Source of the DNA: Pseudomonas sp. PDM15
Lineage (GTDB): Bacteria > Pseudomonadota > Gammaproteobacteria > Pseudomonadales > Pseudomonadaceae
Length of the DNA: 64,000 nt
Direction of reading: 5' to 3'
NCBI RefSeq assembly: GCF_014851565.1
Contig: NZ_JACVAA010000001.1
Span: forward strand, 1 to 64,000
Each line of letters opens with the position of its first letter. Position 1 is the first letter of the stretch. A program made the translations under genes and the position numbers. This document shows, piece after piece, positions 35,324 to 47,020 of the stretch. The notes under the pieces are model-generated. The model was not told the DNA's origin. It saw only the letters and a program-made list of their open reading frames with translations, and ran no database searches.

Positions 35324-35782
35324 TCAGCGGGCCTGACGTGCGGCGCGGCGGCGCAGCACGCGGTGGCGGCTGGAGAAGAACAGCTGCAGGAAGGCGCGCA
35401 CGATGAAGTCTGGCAGCAGCGGGTCGACCGTCAGCTGATCGACCACGCGGGTGCCGCCGTCCAGCGGCTGCAGGGTGCGTTCATGGCGCCACAGGCGCAT
35501 GCCGGTCATCGGTGACTGTTCGACGAAACCCTTGCCGGGCTTGAGCGTCAGCAGGGTCAGCTTCGAGGTGCCCAGCGGCAGCAAGCCGAACAGCCACAGC
35601 TGGCTGGTGAACAGCGGCGTGCCGGGCTGCACCTGCACGTCCTGCAGGTTACGCAGGCCGAGGGGGATGCTCATCCACAGCCAGGGCCGCATCTCCTGGC
35701 GCAGGCTGTGGACCTCGGTGATCCAGCCCCAGGCGATCTCGGGCGTGATTGGCAGGGTCGATTCGAAACGTAACTGGATCAT
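35324..35782 (-). CDS. SRPBCC (START-like) domain protein
   Basis: A 152-aa protein with the helix-grip pattern of the START/polyketide-cyclase superfamily: first strand and helix at MIQLRFESTLPITPEIAWGW, later MTGMRLWRHERTL and GGTRVVDQLTVDPLLP, and a basic C-terminus. Such proteins bind lipids or other hydrophobic ligands. It lies between valS and the winged-helix gene on the same strand. Confidence 0.8.
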   Translation of the reverse strand: MIQLRFESTLPITPEIAWGWITEVHSLRQEMRPWLWMSIPLGLRNLQDVQVQPGTPLFTSQLWLFGLLPLGTSKLTLLTLKPGKGFVEQSPMTGMRLWRHERTLQPLDGGTRVVDQLTVDPLLPDFIVRAFLQLFFSSRHRVLRRRAARQAR

Positions 35783-35800
35783 CGGCTTTCCTTGGCCAGA

Positions 35801-35822
35801 AAAAGGCCCGCATGTGCGGGCC
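35801..35822 (-). terminator. Terminator of valS
   Basis: The stem GGCCCGC / GCGGGCC with an ACAT loop is followed on the minus strand by TTTTT, 9 bp after the valS stop. The T-run ends close to the SRPBCC gene start. Confidence 0.85.
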
Positions 35823-35830
35823 TCTTCGTC

Positions 35831-38662
35831 TTACAGGTTGGCGATCTTCTCGCGCTGCTCGACCAGCTTGGCCAGCGCCTGTTCGGCTTCGGCCAGCTTG
35901 GCGCGCTCCTTGTCGAGCACTTCGGCCGGCGCCTTGGCGACGAAGCCTTCGTTGCTCAGCTTGCCGCCGACGCGCTGCACTTCGCCTTGCAGGCGCTGGA
36001 TTTCCTTGTCCAGGCGCGCCAGTTCGGCGTCCTTATCGATCAGCCCGGCCATCGGCACCAGCACCTGCATCTCGCCGACCAGGGTGGTGGCGGACATCGG
36101 CGCTTCCTCACCGGCGGCCAGCACGCGGACCGATTCCAGCTTGGCCAGCTTGTTCAGCAGCGGCTCGAAGTCGGCCAGGCGGCGCAGGTCTTCGGTCCCG
36201 GCGTTGGCGACGATGATATCGATGCGCTTGGCCATGGAGATCTTCATCTCGCCACGGATCTGCCGTACGCCGAGCATCAGTTGTTTGACCCACTCGATGT
36301 CGCCTTCGGCGGCAGCATCGATGCGGCTCTCGTTAGCCACCGGCCAGGCCTGCAGCATGATGGTCTCGCCGGTGATGCCGGCCTGGCCCTTGATGCGCTG
36401 CCAGATTTCTTCGGTGATGAAGGGCATGAACGGGTGGGCCAGGCGCAGGATCACTTCCAGCACGCGCACCAGGGTACGGCGGGTGCCGCGCTGGCGCTCG
36501 ACTGGCGCGTTCTCGTCCCACAGCACCGGCTTGACCAGCTCCAGGTACCAGGCGCAGTACTCGTCCCAGATGAACTCGTAGAGGGCCTGGGCGGCCATGT
36601 CGAAGCGGAAGGCGTCGAGGTGGCGGGTCACGTCCTGCTCGCAGCGCTGCAGGGCGGAGATGATCCAGCGATCCACCGGCGACAGGTCCACTGCTTCGCC
36701 GTTGATGCCGGTGTCCTGGCCATCGGTGTTCTCGATGACGAAGTTGGCGGCGTTCCACAGCTTGTTGCAGAAGTTGCGGTAACCCTCGACGCGGCCCATG
36801 TCGAACTTGATGTCACGACCGGTGGAGGCCAGCGCCAGGTTGGTGAAGCGCAGGGCGTCGGTACCGTAGGCGGCGATGCCTTCGGGGAACTCGGCGCGGG
36901 TCTGCTTGGCGATTTTCTCGGCCAGCTTGGGCTGCATCATGCCGCTGGTGCGTTTCTCCAGCAGGGCGTCCAGCTCGATGCCGTCGACGATGTCCAGCGG
37001 GTCGAGCACGTTGCCCTTGGACTTGGACATCTTCTGGCCCTGGCCATCGCGCACCAGGCCGTGCACGTACACGGTCTTGAACGGGATCTGCCCGGTCAGG
37101 TGGGTGGACAGCATGATCATCCGGGCGACCCAGAAGAAGATGATGTCGAAGCCGGTGACCAGCACGTCGGTGGGGTGGAAGGTCTTGAGGAAGTCGGTCT
37201 GCTGCGGCCAGCCGAGGGTGGAGAAGGTCCACAGGCCGGAGCTGAACCAGGTGTCCAGCACGTCTTCGTCCTGGCGCAGGTTGGCGTCGCCGAGGTTGTG
37301 CTTGGCGCGGACTTCCGCCTCGTCGCGGCCGACGTAGACGTTGCCGGCATCGTCGTACCAGGCCGGGATGCGGTGCCCCCACCACAGCTGGCGGCTGATG
37401 CACCAGTCCTGGATGTCACGCATCCAGCTGAAGTACATGTTTTCGTACTGCTTGGGCACGAACTGGATCTCGCCGCTCTCGACCACGGCGATGGCTTTCT
37501 CGGCCAGCGGCTTGGTGGAGACGTACCACTGGTCGGTCAGCCAGGGCTCGATGACGGTACCGGAGCGGTCGCCCTTCGGCACTTTCAAAGCGTGGTCGTC
37601 GATCTTCTCCAGCAGGCCGGCGGCTTCAAACGCAGCGACTATCTGCTTACGGGCGACGAAGCGGTCGAGGCCGGCATATTCGGCCGGCAGAGTGCCGTCG
37701 ATCTCGGCGTTGACGCTGCCGTCGATGTTGAACACCTGGGCCTTGGCCAGTACGGCGGCGTTCTTGTCGAATATGTTGAGCAGCGGCAGATTGTGGCGCT
37801 TGCCGACTTCGTAGTCGTTGAAGTCGTGGGCCGGGGTGATCTTCACGCAGCCGGTGCCGAACTCGGGGTCGCAGTAGTCGTCGGCGATGATCGGGATACG
37901 GCGGCCCACCAGCGGCAGCTCGACGAAGGTGCCGATCAGCGCCTTGTAGCGCTCGTCTTCCGGGTGCACGGCCACGGCGCTGTCGCCGAGCATGGTTTCC
38001 GGGCGGGTGGTGGCGACGATCAGGTAATCCTTGCCGTCGGCAGTCTTGTTGCCGTCGGCCAGCGGGTAGCGCAGGTTCCACAGGTGTCCCTTCTCGTCGT
38101 GGTTTTCCACTTCGAGGTCGGAGATGGCGGTGTGGAACTTGGTGTCCCAGTTGACCAGGCGCTTGCCGCGGTAGATCAGGCCGTCCTGGTGCAGGCGCAC
38201 GAAGGCCTCTTTAACGGCTTCGGACAGGCCTTCGTCCATGGTGAAACGCTCGCGCGACCAGTCCACCGAGGAGCCCAGGCGACGGATCTGCCGGGTGATG
38301 GTGCCGCCGGACTGCTCCTTCCACTCCCAGACCTTCTCCAGGAACTTCTCGCGGCCCAGGTCGTGGCGACCGATGCCGTCGGCGGCCAGCTGGCGCTCGA
38401 CCACCATCTGCGTGGCGATGCCCGCGTGGTCGGTGCCCGGCTGCCACAGGGTGTTGCGGCCCTGCATGCGGCGGAAGCGGATCAGGCAGTCCATGATCGA
38501 ATTGTTGAAGCCATGGCCCATGTGCAGGCTGCCGGTGACGTTCGGCGGCGGGATCATGATGGTGTAGGGCTCGCCGGAACCTTGCGGGGCGAAGTAGTTG
38601 TTCGCCTCCCAGTTCTCGTACAGGGCGGTTTCGATGGCGTGGGGCTGGTAGGTCTTGTCCAT
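35831..38662 (-). CDS. valS: Valyl-tRNA synthetase
   Basis: A class Ia aminoacyl-tRNA synthetase of 943 aa. The HIGH-type motif is LHMGH near residue 45 and the KMSKS motif lies in [14 protein letters not shown]; an editing domain is inserted between. The C-terminus is the ValS coiled coil (about 880-943), clear in the [19 protein letters not shown] segment. ATG 38662 gives the standard N-terminus [11 protein letters not shown]; an upstream start would add 25 residues with no motif. Confidence 0.97.
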   Translation of the reverse strand: MDKTYQPHAIETALYENWEANNYFAPQGSGEPYTIMIPPPNVTGSLHMGHGFNNSIMDCLIRFRRMQGRNTLWQPGTDHAGIATQMVVERQLAADGIGRHDLGREKFLEKVWEWKEQSGGTITRQIRRLGSSVDWSRERFTMDEGLSEAVKEAFVRLHQDGLIYRGKRLVNWDTKFHTAISDLEVENHDEKGHLWNLRYPLADGNKTADGKDYLIVATTRPETMLGDSAVAVHPEDERYKALIGTFVELPLVGRRIPIIADDYCDPEFGTGCVKITPAHDFNDYEVGKRHNLPLLNIFDKNAAVLAKAQVFNIDGSVNAEIDGTLPAEYAGLDRFVARKQIVAAFEAAGLLEKIDDHALKVPKGDRSGTVIEPWLTDQWYVSTKPLAEKAIAVVESGEIQFVPKQYENMYFSWMRDIQDWCISRQLWWGHRIPAWYDDAGNVYVGRDEAEVRAKHNLGDANLRQDEDVLDTWFSSGLWTFSTLGWPQQTDFLKTFHPTDVLVTGFDIIFFWVARMIMLSTHLTGQIPFKTVYVHGLVRDGQGQKMSKSKGNVLDPLDIVDGIELDALLEKRTSGMMQPKLAEKIAKQTRAEFPEGIAAYGTDALRFTNLALASTGRDIKFDMGRVEGYRNFCNKLWNAANFVIENTDGQDTGINGEAVDLSPVDRWIISALQRCEQDVTRHLDAFRFDMAAQALYEFIWDEYCAWYLELVKPVLWDENAPVERQRGTRRTLVRVLEVILRLAHPFMPFITEEIWQRIKGQAGITGETIMLQAWPVANESRIDAAAEGDIEWVKQLMLGVRQIRGEMKISMAKRIDIIVANAGTEDLRRLADFEPLLNKLAKLESVRVLAAGEEAPMSATTLVGEMQVLVPMAGLIDKDAELARLDKEIQRLQGEVQRVGGKLSNEGFVAKAPAEVLDKERAKLAEAEQALAKLVEQREKIANL

Positions 38663-38770
38663 GGGTGCGGCGGGACCGTATTGGCAACTGAGCGGGAAAG
38701 CCGCGAAGTATAACGGCTGGCACCCACCCGGGGCCACTGGCCGCCGGCTGGCGTCCAGAACAGGGCGGTG

Positions 38771-39262
38771 CTAGGGCTTGGGCTGCTTGATCAGGCGGTC
38801 CAGGCGGGCATCGAGACGGCGTTTGAGCTCGGCCTCGATCTGCGGCACGAAGTCGTCGATCACGTCCTGCAGGATCAGCTGGGCGGCAGCGCGCAGCTCG
38901 GCATCCAGGCGGTTCTGGATCAGGCCGCTGTGCGCCAGGCTGGCGCTGGCTTGGGGCTGTGGCGGTGTCGCTCTGGGCGTCGCCGCGGCGGTAGGGGCAG
39001 CGGGCGCCGGGGCGATGGCCGGCTGTACCGGGTAGGACAGCGGCACGCTGGCAACCGGAGTGGCAGGTATCGCTGGTGCAGGGGCTGACGCGGGAGTGCT
39101 CGGGCTGGGCTCGATGATTTCCGACAGCAGCGGAATCTGCAGATCGTCGTCCAGGGTTTCGGTCAGCAGCGGCGGCTCCAGCTGCTCCTTTTCCAGCAAC
39201 TGGCGGATGGCTTCCAGATCGTCCAGCAGGAGATCGGACTTGGGCGGTTTGGAGCTGTCCAT
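38771..39262 (-). CDS. Conserved hypothetical between holC and valS
   Basis: A 163-aa protein with an acidic N-terminal helix (about 1-50, LLLDDLEAIRQLLEKEQ), a Pro/Ala-rich low-complexity linker (about 55-110), and a C-terminal amphipathic helix region (about 115-163, rich in Leu, Arg and Asp). It keeps the holC-X-valS position seen in Pseudomonas. It has no signal peptide and no enzyme motifs. A scaffolding or interaction role is plausible from the helix-linker-helix layout. Confidence 0.7.
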   Translation of the reverse strand: MDSSKPPKSDLLLDDLEAIRQLLEKEQLEPPLLTETLDDDLQIPLLSEIIEPSPSTPASAPAPAIPATPVASVPLSYPVQPAIAPAPAAPTAAATPRATPPQPQASASLAHSGLIQNRLDAELRAAAQLILQDVIDDFVPQIEAELKRRLDARLDRLIKQPKP

Positions 39263-39340
39263 GGACGTTGCGAGCAAGGAGAGGTGGGCGGGGTGGCAGA
39301 TTCTACGCCGAGTCTAGGCCTATTTCGACCTCGGTGACCT

Positions 39341-41286
<1,946 letters not shown>

Positions 41287-41380
41287 CTATTTTTTCGAGG
41301 CCTGCTGCTGCGGGCCGTGTAACCGAGTGCGGCTAGTGTGAGCGTTGCCGCCTGAGCCTGACAACCCTGGAGCGTCCGGT

Positions 41381-42511
41381 TTGATCGTCTTCCGTTATCT
41401 GTCCCGCGAAGTGCTGATGACCCTCAGCGCGGTGAGTGCCGTGCTGCTGGTGATCATCATGAGCGGGCGCTTCATCAAGTACCTCGCCCAGGCCGCACAG
41501 GGAGTGCTGGACCCGGGCGTACTGTTCCTGATCATGGGCTATCGCATGCCCGGCTTCCTCCAGCTGATCCTACCGCTGGGCCTGTTCCTCGGCATCCTCC
41601 TGGCCTACGGACGTCTGTACCTGGACAGCGAGATGACCGTGCTGTCCGCCACTGGCATGAGCAACCGCCGCCTGCTCGGCTACAGCATGGCGCCGGCCGC
41701 CATCGTCGCCGTGCTGGTGGCCTGGCTGAGCCTGGGCCTGGCGCCGCAGGGTGTGGCCGAAGTGGCGAAGATCTTCAACCAGCAGGACGCCATGACCGAG
41801 TTCGACACCCTGGTGCCGGGGCGCTTCCAGGCCATGAAGGATGGCTCGCGGGTGACCTACACCGAAGGCCTGTCCGAGGACCGCGGCCAGCTGGCCGGCG
41901 TGTTCACTACGGAGAAGCGGGCGCGCAGCAAATCCGAAGGCGAGAAGAAGGAAAGCGCCATCACCCTGCTGGTGGCGGAGAAAGGCCGTCAGGTGATCCA
42001 GGCGGACGGCAGCCGCTACCTGATCCTGGAAAACGGCTACCGCTATGACGGCAACCCCGGCCAGGCCGATTACCGCGCCACCAAGTACGAAACCCACGGC
42101 GTGCTGCTGGCCAAGCCCAGCGTCAGCGCCGAGATCGGCGAGCGCGAGGCGATTCCGACCCGCGAGCTGATCGGCAGCGACGAGCCGCGCCACCAGGCAG
42201 AACTGCAATGGCGCCTGTCGATTCCGCTGCTGGTATTCATCGTCACCCTGCTGGCGGTGCCGCTGGCCCGGGTCAACCCGCGCCAGGGCCGCTTCCTCAA
42301 ACTGCTGCCGGCGATCCTGCTGTACATGGCCTACCTGGCGCTGCTGATCGGCGCCCGCGGCCAGCTGGACAAGGGCAAGATTCCCATGGAACTGGGGCTG
42401 TGGTGGGTGCACGCGCTGTTCCTGCTGATCGGCGCCGCGCTGTTCCTCTGGCAACCGATGAAACTCAAGCTGGCCAGTCGCCGTGCAGTGAAGGAGATGG
42501 CCCATGCATAA
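41381..42511 (+). CDS. lptF: LptF, LPS export permease subunit
   Basis: One of the two membrane subunits of the LptB2FG ATPase that extracts LPS from the inner membrane. The 376-aa protein has six membrane helices, three on each side of a periplasmic beta-jellyroll (about residues 130-275). The start is TTG at 41381, giving MIVFRYLSREVL as in P. aeruginosa LptF, with GGAG 8 nt upstream. It overlaps lptG by 8 nt. Confidence 0.95.
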   Translation: MIVFRYLSREVLMTLSAVSAVLLVIIMSGRFIKYLAQAAQGVLDPGVLFLIMGYRMPGFLQLILPLGLFLGILLAYGRLYLDSEMTVLSATGMSNRRLLGYSMAPAAIVAVLVAWLSLGLAPQGVAEVAKIFNQQDAMTEFDTLVPGRFQAMKDGSRVTYTEGLSEDRGQLAGVFTTEKRARSKSEGEKKESAITLLVAEKGRQVIQADGSRYLILENGYRYDGNPGQADYRATKYETHGVLLAKPSVSAEIGEREAIPTRELIGSDEPRHQAELQWRLSIPLLVFIVTLLAVPLARVNPRQGRFLKLLPAILLYMAYLALLIGARGQLDKGKIPMELGLWWVHALFLLIGAALFLWQPMKLKLASRRAVKEMAHA

Positions 42512-43565
42512 GCTCGACCGCTACATCGGCACCAGTGTCTTCCTCGCCATCCTCTCGGTGCTCGGCATCATCGTCGGCCTGGCCCTGCTGTTCGCCTTCG
42601 TCGACGAACTGGGCGACCTCAGCGATAGCTACGGCACCCTCGAAGCCCTGATCTACGTGCTGCTGACCCTGCCGCGCCGGGCCTACGAGATGCTGCCGAT
42701 GGCAGCGCTGATCGGCTGCCTGATCGGCCTCGGCAGCCTGGCCAGCAACAGTGAGCTGACCATCATGCGCGCCGCCGGTGTATCGGTCGGGCGCATCGTC
42801 TGGGCAGTGATGAAACCCATGCTGGTGCTGATGCTGGCCGGCGTGCTGGTCGGTGAGTATCTGGCGCCCTGGAGCGAGAACCTGGCCCAGGCCCACCGCT
42901 CCCTGGCCCAGGGCGGCGGCGAGGCGCAGAGCTCCAAGCACGGCCTGTGGCACCGCCAGGGCCAGGAGTACGTGCACATCAACGCCGTGCAGCCCAACGG
43001 CAAACTGGTCGGCGTGACCCGCTACCAGTTCGACGAGCAGCGCAAGCTGCAGTCCGCCAGCTTTGCCCGTCGCGCCCAGTACCAGGGCGACCACTGGATG
43101 CTAGAGGACGTGAAGACCACCGTCTTCCACGACAAGAGCACCGAGGTGCAGAAAGCCGACAGCCTGCGCTGGGACATCGAGCTCAACCCGCAGCTGCTCG
43201 GCACCGTGGTGCTGGAGCCCGAGGCCCTGTCGGTCAGTGGCCTGTGGCGGTACATCCATTATTTGGCCGAGCAGGGCCTGAACAACGGCAGCTACTGGCT
43301 GGCGTTCTGGACCAAGGTGCTGCAGCCGCTGGTGACCGCCGCGCTGGTGCTGATGGCGATCTCCTTCATCTTCGGCCCGCTGCGCTCGGTGACCCTCGGC
43401 CAGCGCGTGTTCACCGGCGTGCTGGTGGGCTTCGTGTTCCGCATCGGCCAGGACCTGCTTGGCCCGTCCAGCCTGGTGTTCGGCTTCTCGCCGCTGCTGG
43501 CGGTGGCGGTGCCGGCGGCCATTTGCGCCGTGGCCGGGGTGTTCCTGTTGCGCCGCGCTGCCTGA
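42504..43565 (+). CDS. lptG: LptG, LPS export permease subunit
   Basis: The partner of LptF in the LptB2FG transporter. The 353-aa protein has the same plan: about three N-terminal helices, a periplasmic jellyroll (about 125-265) and three C-terminal helices. The start MHKLDRYIGTSVFLAIL is typical. It overlaps lptF and ends before a strong bidirectional terminator. Confidence 0.96.
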   Translation: MHKLDRYIGTSVFLAILSVLGIIVGLALLFAFVDELGDLSDSYGTLEALIYVLLTLPRRAYEMLPMAALIGCLIGLGSLASNSELTIMRAAGVSVGRIVWAVMKPMLVLMLAGVLVGEYLAPWSENLAQAHRSLAQGGGEAQSSKHGLWHRQGQEYVHINAVQPNGKLVGVTRYQFDEQRKLQSASFARRAQYQGDHWMLEDVKTTVFHDKSTEVQKADSLRWDIELNPQLLGTVVLEPEALSVSGLWRYIHYLAEQGLNNGSYWLAFWTKVLQPLVTAALVLMAISFIFGPLRSVTLGQRVFTGVLVGFVFRIGQDLLGPSSLVFGFSPLLAVAVPAAICAVAGVFLLRRAA

Positions 43566-43582
43566 TTCGTCGACGCAAACAA

Positions 43583-43608
43583 AAAGGCCGGGCATTTGCC
43601 CGGCCTTT
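43583..43608. terminator. Bidirectional terminator after lptG
   Basis: A perfect 11-bp stem, AAAGGCCGGGC / GCCCGGCCTTT with an ATTT loop, has A and T runs outside. It serves both lptG and the convergent small lipoprotein gene. Confidence 0.9.
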
Positions 43609-43614
43609 TTCGTT

Positions 43615-43818
43615 CTACTGATCGAGCTGCTCGTTCATGTCCTGCAGCTTCTTCTCGTTCTGCGCATTGACCTGATCGATTTGCTGCTTGATCTGTTCTA
43701 TCTGCTGCTGGGCCTGCTGCGCCTTGTCCGCCTGCAGCTTGGCGGTGTTGGCGGTAGCCGCGCCGCCATCGCAGGCGGCGAGGATGAACAGGCTGAGCAG
43801 TAGCAGGGCGTGGCGCAT
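43615..43818 (-). CDS. Small coiled-coil lipoprotein
   Basis: A 67-aa protein with a lipoprotein signal (FILAAC, Cys at residue 16) and a mature part that is nearly all coiled coil, with Gln/Lys-rich heptads such as QQQIEQIKQQIDQVNAQ. The size and plan are like Lpp-type or entry-exclusion-like small lipoproteins, but no family is recognised. ATG 43818 opens the signal peptide. Confidence 0.75.
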   Translation of the reverse strand: MRHALLLLSLFILAACDGGAATANTAKLQADKAQQAQQQIEQIKQQIDQVNAQNEKKLQDMNEQLDQ

Positions 43819-43893
43819 GGCGGTCTCCATCGGGTAGATGAGCCACCTTAGCGGTTTGCCGGTCGCCCTGCAGCGACCGCCTTCACCAGTGGT

Positions 43894-45159
43894 CTAGCCG
43901 TAACGACGCGCGGCCTCGATGGCCAGACCGCTGCCGATGCTGCCGAAGCTGTTGCCCTCGGTGACGCGGGCGTTGGGCAGCAAGGCGGCGACGCTCTGGC
44001 GCAGGGCCGGCACCGAGCTGGAGCCGCCGGTGAAGAAGATGGTGTCGACCGCCGCGTGGTCGATGCCGGCGCGCTGCAGCAGCTCGTCGACACCCTCGCG
44101 GATGCGTACCAGCAGGCCGTCGATGGCCTGGTCGAACAGCGGGCGGTCGAGCAGCACCTGCAGATCGGCCTCGATGCGCGCCAGGTCGATGCGGTACTCG
44201 GGCTGTTCGGTCAGGGTGATCTTCGCCTCTTCCACCTGCATGGCCAGCCAGTGGCCGGCGCGCTGCTCGGTGAGACGCAGCAGGCGGTCGATGCCGGTCG
44301 GGTCGACGATGTCGTAGCGCATGCTCTTCAGCGCCAGCTGGGCCTTCTGCGCGTAGGCCGCATTGATGGTGTGCCAGGTGGCCAGGTTGAGGTGGTGGCT
44401 GGTGGGCATCAGCGCGTCGCTCTTCATCCGGCTGCCGTAGCCGAACAACGGCATCACCCCGTCCAGGCTCAGCTGCTTGTCGAAGTCGGTACCGCCGATA
44501 TGCACGCCTCCGGTGGCCAGGATGTCGTCCTGGCGCTGGTCCAGATGGCGCCGCTCCGGGGCCAGGCGCACCAGGGAGAAGTCTGAGGTACCGCCGCCGA
44601 TGTCGACGATCAGCACCAGCTCCTCGCGCTGGATGCTGCGCTCGTAGTCGAAGGCCGCGGCGATCGGTTCGAACTGGAACGACACGTCCTTGAAGCCCAG
44701 CTTGTGCGCCACCGCCAGCAAGGTGTTGGCGGCCTCGGCGTCGGCTTGCGGATCATCGTCGACGAAGAACACCGGGCGGCCCAGCACCACCTGCTCGAAC
44801 TCGCGGCCGGCCTGGGCTTCGGCACGGCGCTTGAGCTCGCCGATAAAGAAGCCGAGCAGATCGCGGAACGGCAGGGCGCTGCCGAGCACGGTGGTCTCGC
44901 TCTTCAGCAGCTTGGAGCCGAGCAGGCTCTTCAGCGCGCGCATCAGGCGGCCTTCGTAGCCTTCCAGGTATTCGTCCAAGGCCTGGCGGCCATACACCGG
45001 GCGGCGCTCCTCGGTGTTGAAGAAGATCACCGAGGGCAGGGTGATCTTGCCGTCCTCCAGCTCCAGCAAGGGCTCCACGCCGGGACGCCACCAGCCGACG
45101 GTGGAGTTGGAGGTGCCGAAGTCGATGCCCAGGGCATTGGCGGGGGAGGCGTGGTTCAT
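43894..45159 (-). CDS. Hsp70-family protein (YegD-like)
   Basis: A 421-aa actin-fold ATPase with the Hsp70 phosphate-1 motif GIDFGTSNSTVGWW near the N-terminus, a phosphate-2 motif VDIGGGTSDFS, and the adenosine motif FTGGSSSVPALR. It stops where the DnaK nucleotide-binding domain ends, so it has no normal peptide-binding domain, as in E. coli YegD. Its clients are unknown. No DnaJ or GrpE gene is nearby. ATG 45159 is chosen as the start of the fold. Confidence 0.88.
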   Translation of the reverse strand: MNHASPANALGIDFGTSNSTVGWWRPGVEPLLELEDGKITLPSVIFFNTEERRPVYGRQALDEYLEGYEGRLMRALKSLLGSKLLKSETTVLGSALPFRDLLGFFIGELKRRAEAQAGREFEQVVLGRPVFFVDDDPQADAEAANTLLAVAHKLGFKDVSFQFEPIAAAFDYERSIQREELVLIVDIGGGTSDFSLVRLAPERRHLDQRQDDILATGGVHIGGTDFDKQLSLDGVMPLFGYGSRMKSDALMPTSHHLNLATWHTINAAYAQKAQLALKSMRYDIVDPTGIDRLLRLTEQRAGHWLAMQVEEAKITLTEQPEYRIDLARIEADLQVLLDRPLFDQAIDGLLVRIREGVDELLQRAGIDHAAVDTIFFTGGSSSVPALRQSVAALLPNARVTEGNSFGSIGSGLAIEAARRYG

Positions 45160-45305
45160 GGCGCGGTGTTCCGGAAAAACGGCCGCGCATTCTATGCGAG
45201 CGCGTCGCCCTGTGCATGCCACAGGTCGGCTGATAGTTCGGCGGGGTGCTAGATTGCACAGAGGCGGCCCTGGCCGCTGCCCCCATTGCCATGGAAGCGC
45301 CATCG

Positions 45306-46226
45306 ATGTCTGCCGTGCCCCGCCGTAGCCTGCTGGCGTGTCTGTTGCTGCTGTCGTCGCCGCCGGCGCTGGCGGACTGCATCGGCATGGTCACCAGTGC
45401 TGGCGGCCAGTCGTTCTGGCAGCAGGTGCGCGAAGGCGCGGCGCAGGCGGCCGACGAGCAGGGCGTGCGCCTGCATTCTCGCGGGCCCGCCCGCGATGCC
45501 GATGCCGGGGTGCAGCTGCGCCTGATCGACAAGGTGCTGAGCAGCCAGTGCCGGGTGCTGATCATCGCGCCCAGCGGGCCGGAGATCGCCGTCCACCTGC
45601 AGGCGCTCAAGCGCAAGGGCATCGACAGCCTGTACATCGACCGCGATCTGGGCGGCGACGCGGTGGTCGCCGCCATCGCCACCGACAACTTCAGTGCCGG
45701 ACTGCAGGCCGGCCGACAGATGGCGCGTCTGCTGGATGGCAAGGGGCGGGTCGCGTTGCTGCGCTTCAATGCCCAGGTGCAGTCCACCAGCGAGCGTGAG
45801 CGCGGTTTCCTGCAGGGTGCGCGCGAGGGTGGCCTGCAGATTGCGCTGGAGCGTTACCTGCCGCTGGGCGACGAGCCGGCACTGGCGCGTCTGGCCCGTG
45901 AGCTACGCGAGCTGGATGGGTTGTTCACACCCAGCGAGGGCACCACCCAGGAGGTGCTCGGCGCCCTGCGCCGGCTCAAGTCGTCGGGCAAGTTGGTGCA
46001 TATCGGCTTCGATGCCAGCCCGCTGCTGGTGGAGGCGCTGCGCCAGGGCGAGCTCAGCGCGCTAATGGTCCAGCAGCCGCGGCAGATCGGCTACCAGAGT
46101 GTGTTGCGCGCCCAGCGCCTGCTGCGTGGCGAGCGTGATGGGCCGCGTGAGGTGAAGCTGGCGGCTGTGTATGTTGATCGCCACAACCTGGACGAGATTG
46201 CCATCCAGAGTCTGCTGAAACCCTGA
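45306..46226 (+). CDS. Periplasmic sugar-type solute-binding protein without transporter
   Basis: A 306-aa exported protein with a signal peptide (about residues 1-24, cleavage near PALA/D). The mature part has the type I periplasmic-binding fold of ribose-binding proteins: the opening IGMVTSAGGQSFWQQVREGA, SGPEIAVHLQALKRKGI, the linker IATDNFSAGLQAGRQMA and HIGFDASPLLVEAL. No ABC permease or ATPase gene lies near it, so it may feed a remote transporter or a membrane sensor. Confidence 0.82.
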   Translation: MSAVPRRSLLACLLLLSSPPALADCIGMVTSAGGQSFWQQVREGAAQAADEQGVRLHSRGPARDADAGVQLRLIDKVLSSQCRVLIIAPSGPEIAVHLQALKRKGIDSLYIDRDLGGDAVVAAIATDNFSAGLQAGRQMARLLDGKGRVALLRFNAQVQSTSERERGFLQGAREGGLQIALERYLPLGDEPALARLARELRELDGLFTPSEGTTQEVLGALRRLKSSGKLVHIGFDASPLLVEALRQGELSALMVQQPRQIGYQSVLRAQRLLRGERDGPREVKLAAVYVDRHNLDEIAIQSLLKP

Positions 46227-46278
46227 TCCCGCGTGTGCCTTGGGCTAGTCTCAAGGTCGTTGGGGAGGGAGTTCGTCG

Positions 46279-47016
46279 ATGCGTGCGTGGCTGTTCGCCT
46301 GGCTGGTTCTCGGCCTGCTGCCCGGTTGGGCGGCGGGTGATTTGCGCCTGCTGACCGAAGAAGCCCCGCCGACCAGCTTTATGCGCGATGGCCAGCCCGA
46401 CGGCTATGCGGTGGAGGTGGTGCACGAGCTGATCCGCCGTACCGGCAGCAGCGCCAGCGTCGAGCTGTTGCCCTGGACCCGCGCCTATCACCTGGCCAAG
46501 AGCGAGGCGGACACCGGTCTGTTCTCGGTGGTACGCACGGTGGAGCGGGAGTCGTCGTTCCAGTGGGTCGGCCCGATCCTGCGCGGCTCCACCCGCTTCT
46601 ACTCGCTGAAGGCCAGTGGGTTGCAGATCGACAGCCTGGAACAGGCGGCCCATGCCGGCACCCTGGCGCTGCCCAAGCAGTGGTACACCTACGAGAGCCT
46701 GGAGCGCATGGGCTTCACCAACCTGTACGGCGTGCCGAGCGCCAAGCAGATGGTGACCATGCTCAAGCACGGCCGGGTCAAACTGATCGCCACCGAGGAC
46801 CTGACCCTGCGCGAGGAGCTGGCCAGCGGCGGCCTGACCCCCGAGGAGGTGCAGGGCCATCTGGCGTTCATGAAGTCCGACTACTACATCGCCTTCTCGC
46901 CGCGCACTTCGCCGAACCTGGTGATGCAGTGGCAGCGCCAGCTCGACGGCATGCGCCAGGATGGCAGCCTGGATGCCATTCGCCAGCGCTGGCTGCCCCA
47001 GGCCACCGCGCCCTGA
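46279..47016 (+). CDS. Periplasmic amino-acid-type solute-binding protein (SBP_bac_3)
   Basis: A 245-aa protein with a signal peptide (about 1-19) and a type II binding fold of the polar-amino-acid family: TEEAPPTSFMRDGQPDGYAVEVV, LPWTRAYHLAKSEADTGLFSVVRT, and the C-terminal DGSLDAIRQRWLP. It lies 52 bp after the type I binding protein and has no transporter genes. Standalone members of this family often serve as sensors. Confidence 0.82.
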   Translation: MRAWLFAWLVLGLLPGWAAGDLRLLTEEAPPTSFMRDGQPDGYAVEVVHELIRRTGSSASVELLPWTRAYHLAKSEADTGLFSVVRTVERESSFQWVGPILRGSTRFYSLKASGLQIDSLEQAAHAGTLALPKQWYTYESLERMGFTNLYGVPSAKQMVTMLKHGRVKLIATEDLTLREELASGGLTPEEVQGHLAFMKSDYYIAFSPRTSPNLVMQWQRQLDGMRQDGSLDAIRQRWLPQATAP

Positions 47017-47020
47017 GGTG

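Noticed and set aside
35792-38713. A 973-codon open frame opposite valS
   Set aside because: valS is certain from its LHMGH and KMSKS motifs. The opposite frame has the His/Gly/Val-rich composition of a shadow frame.
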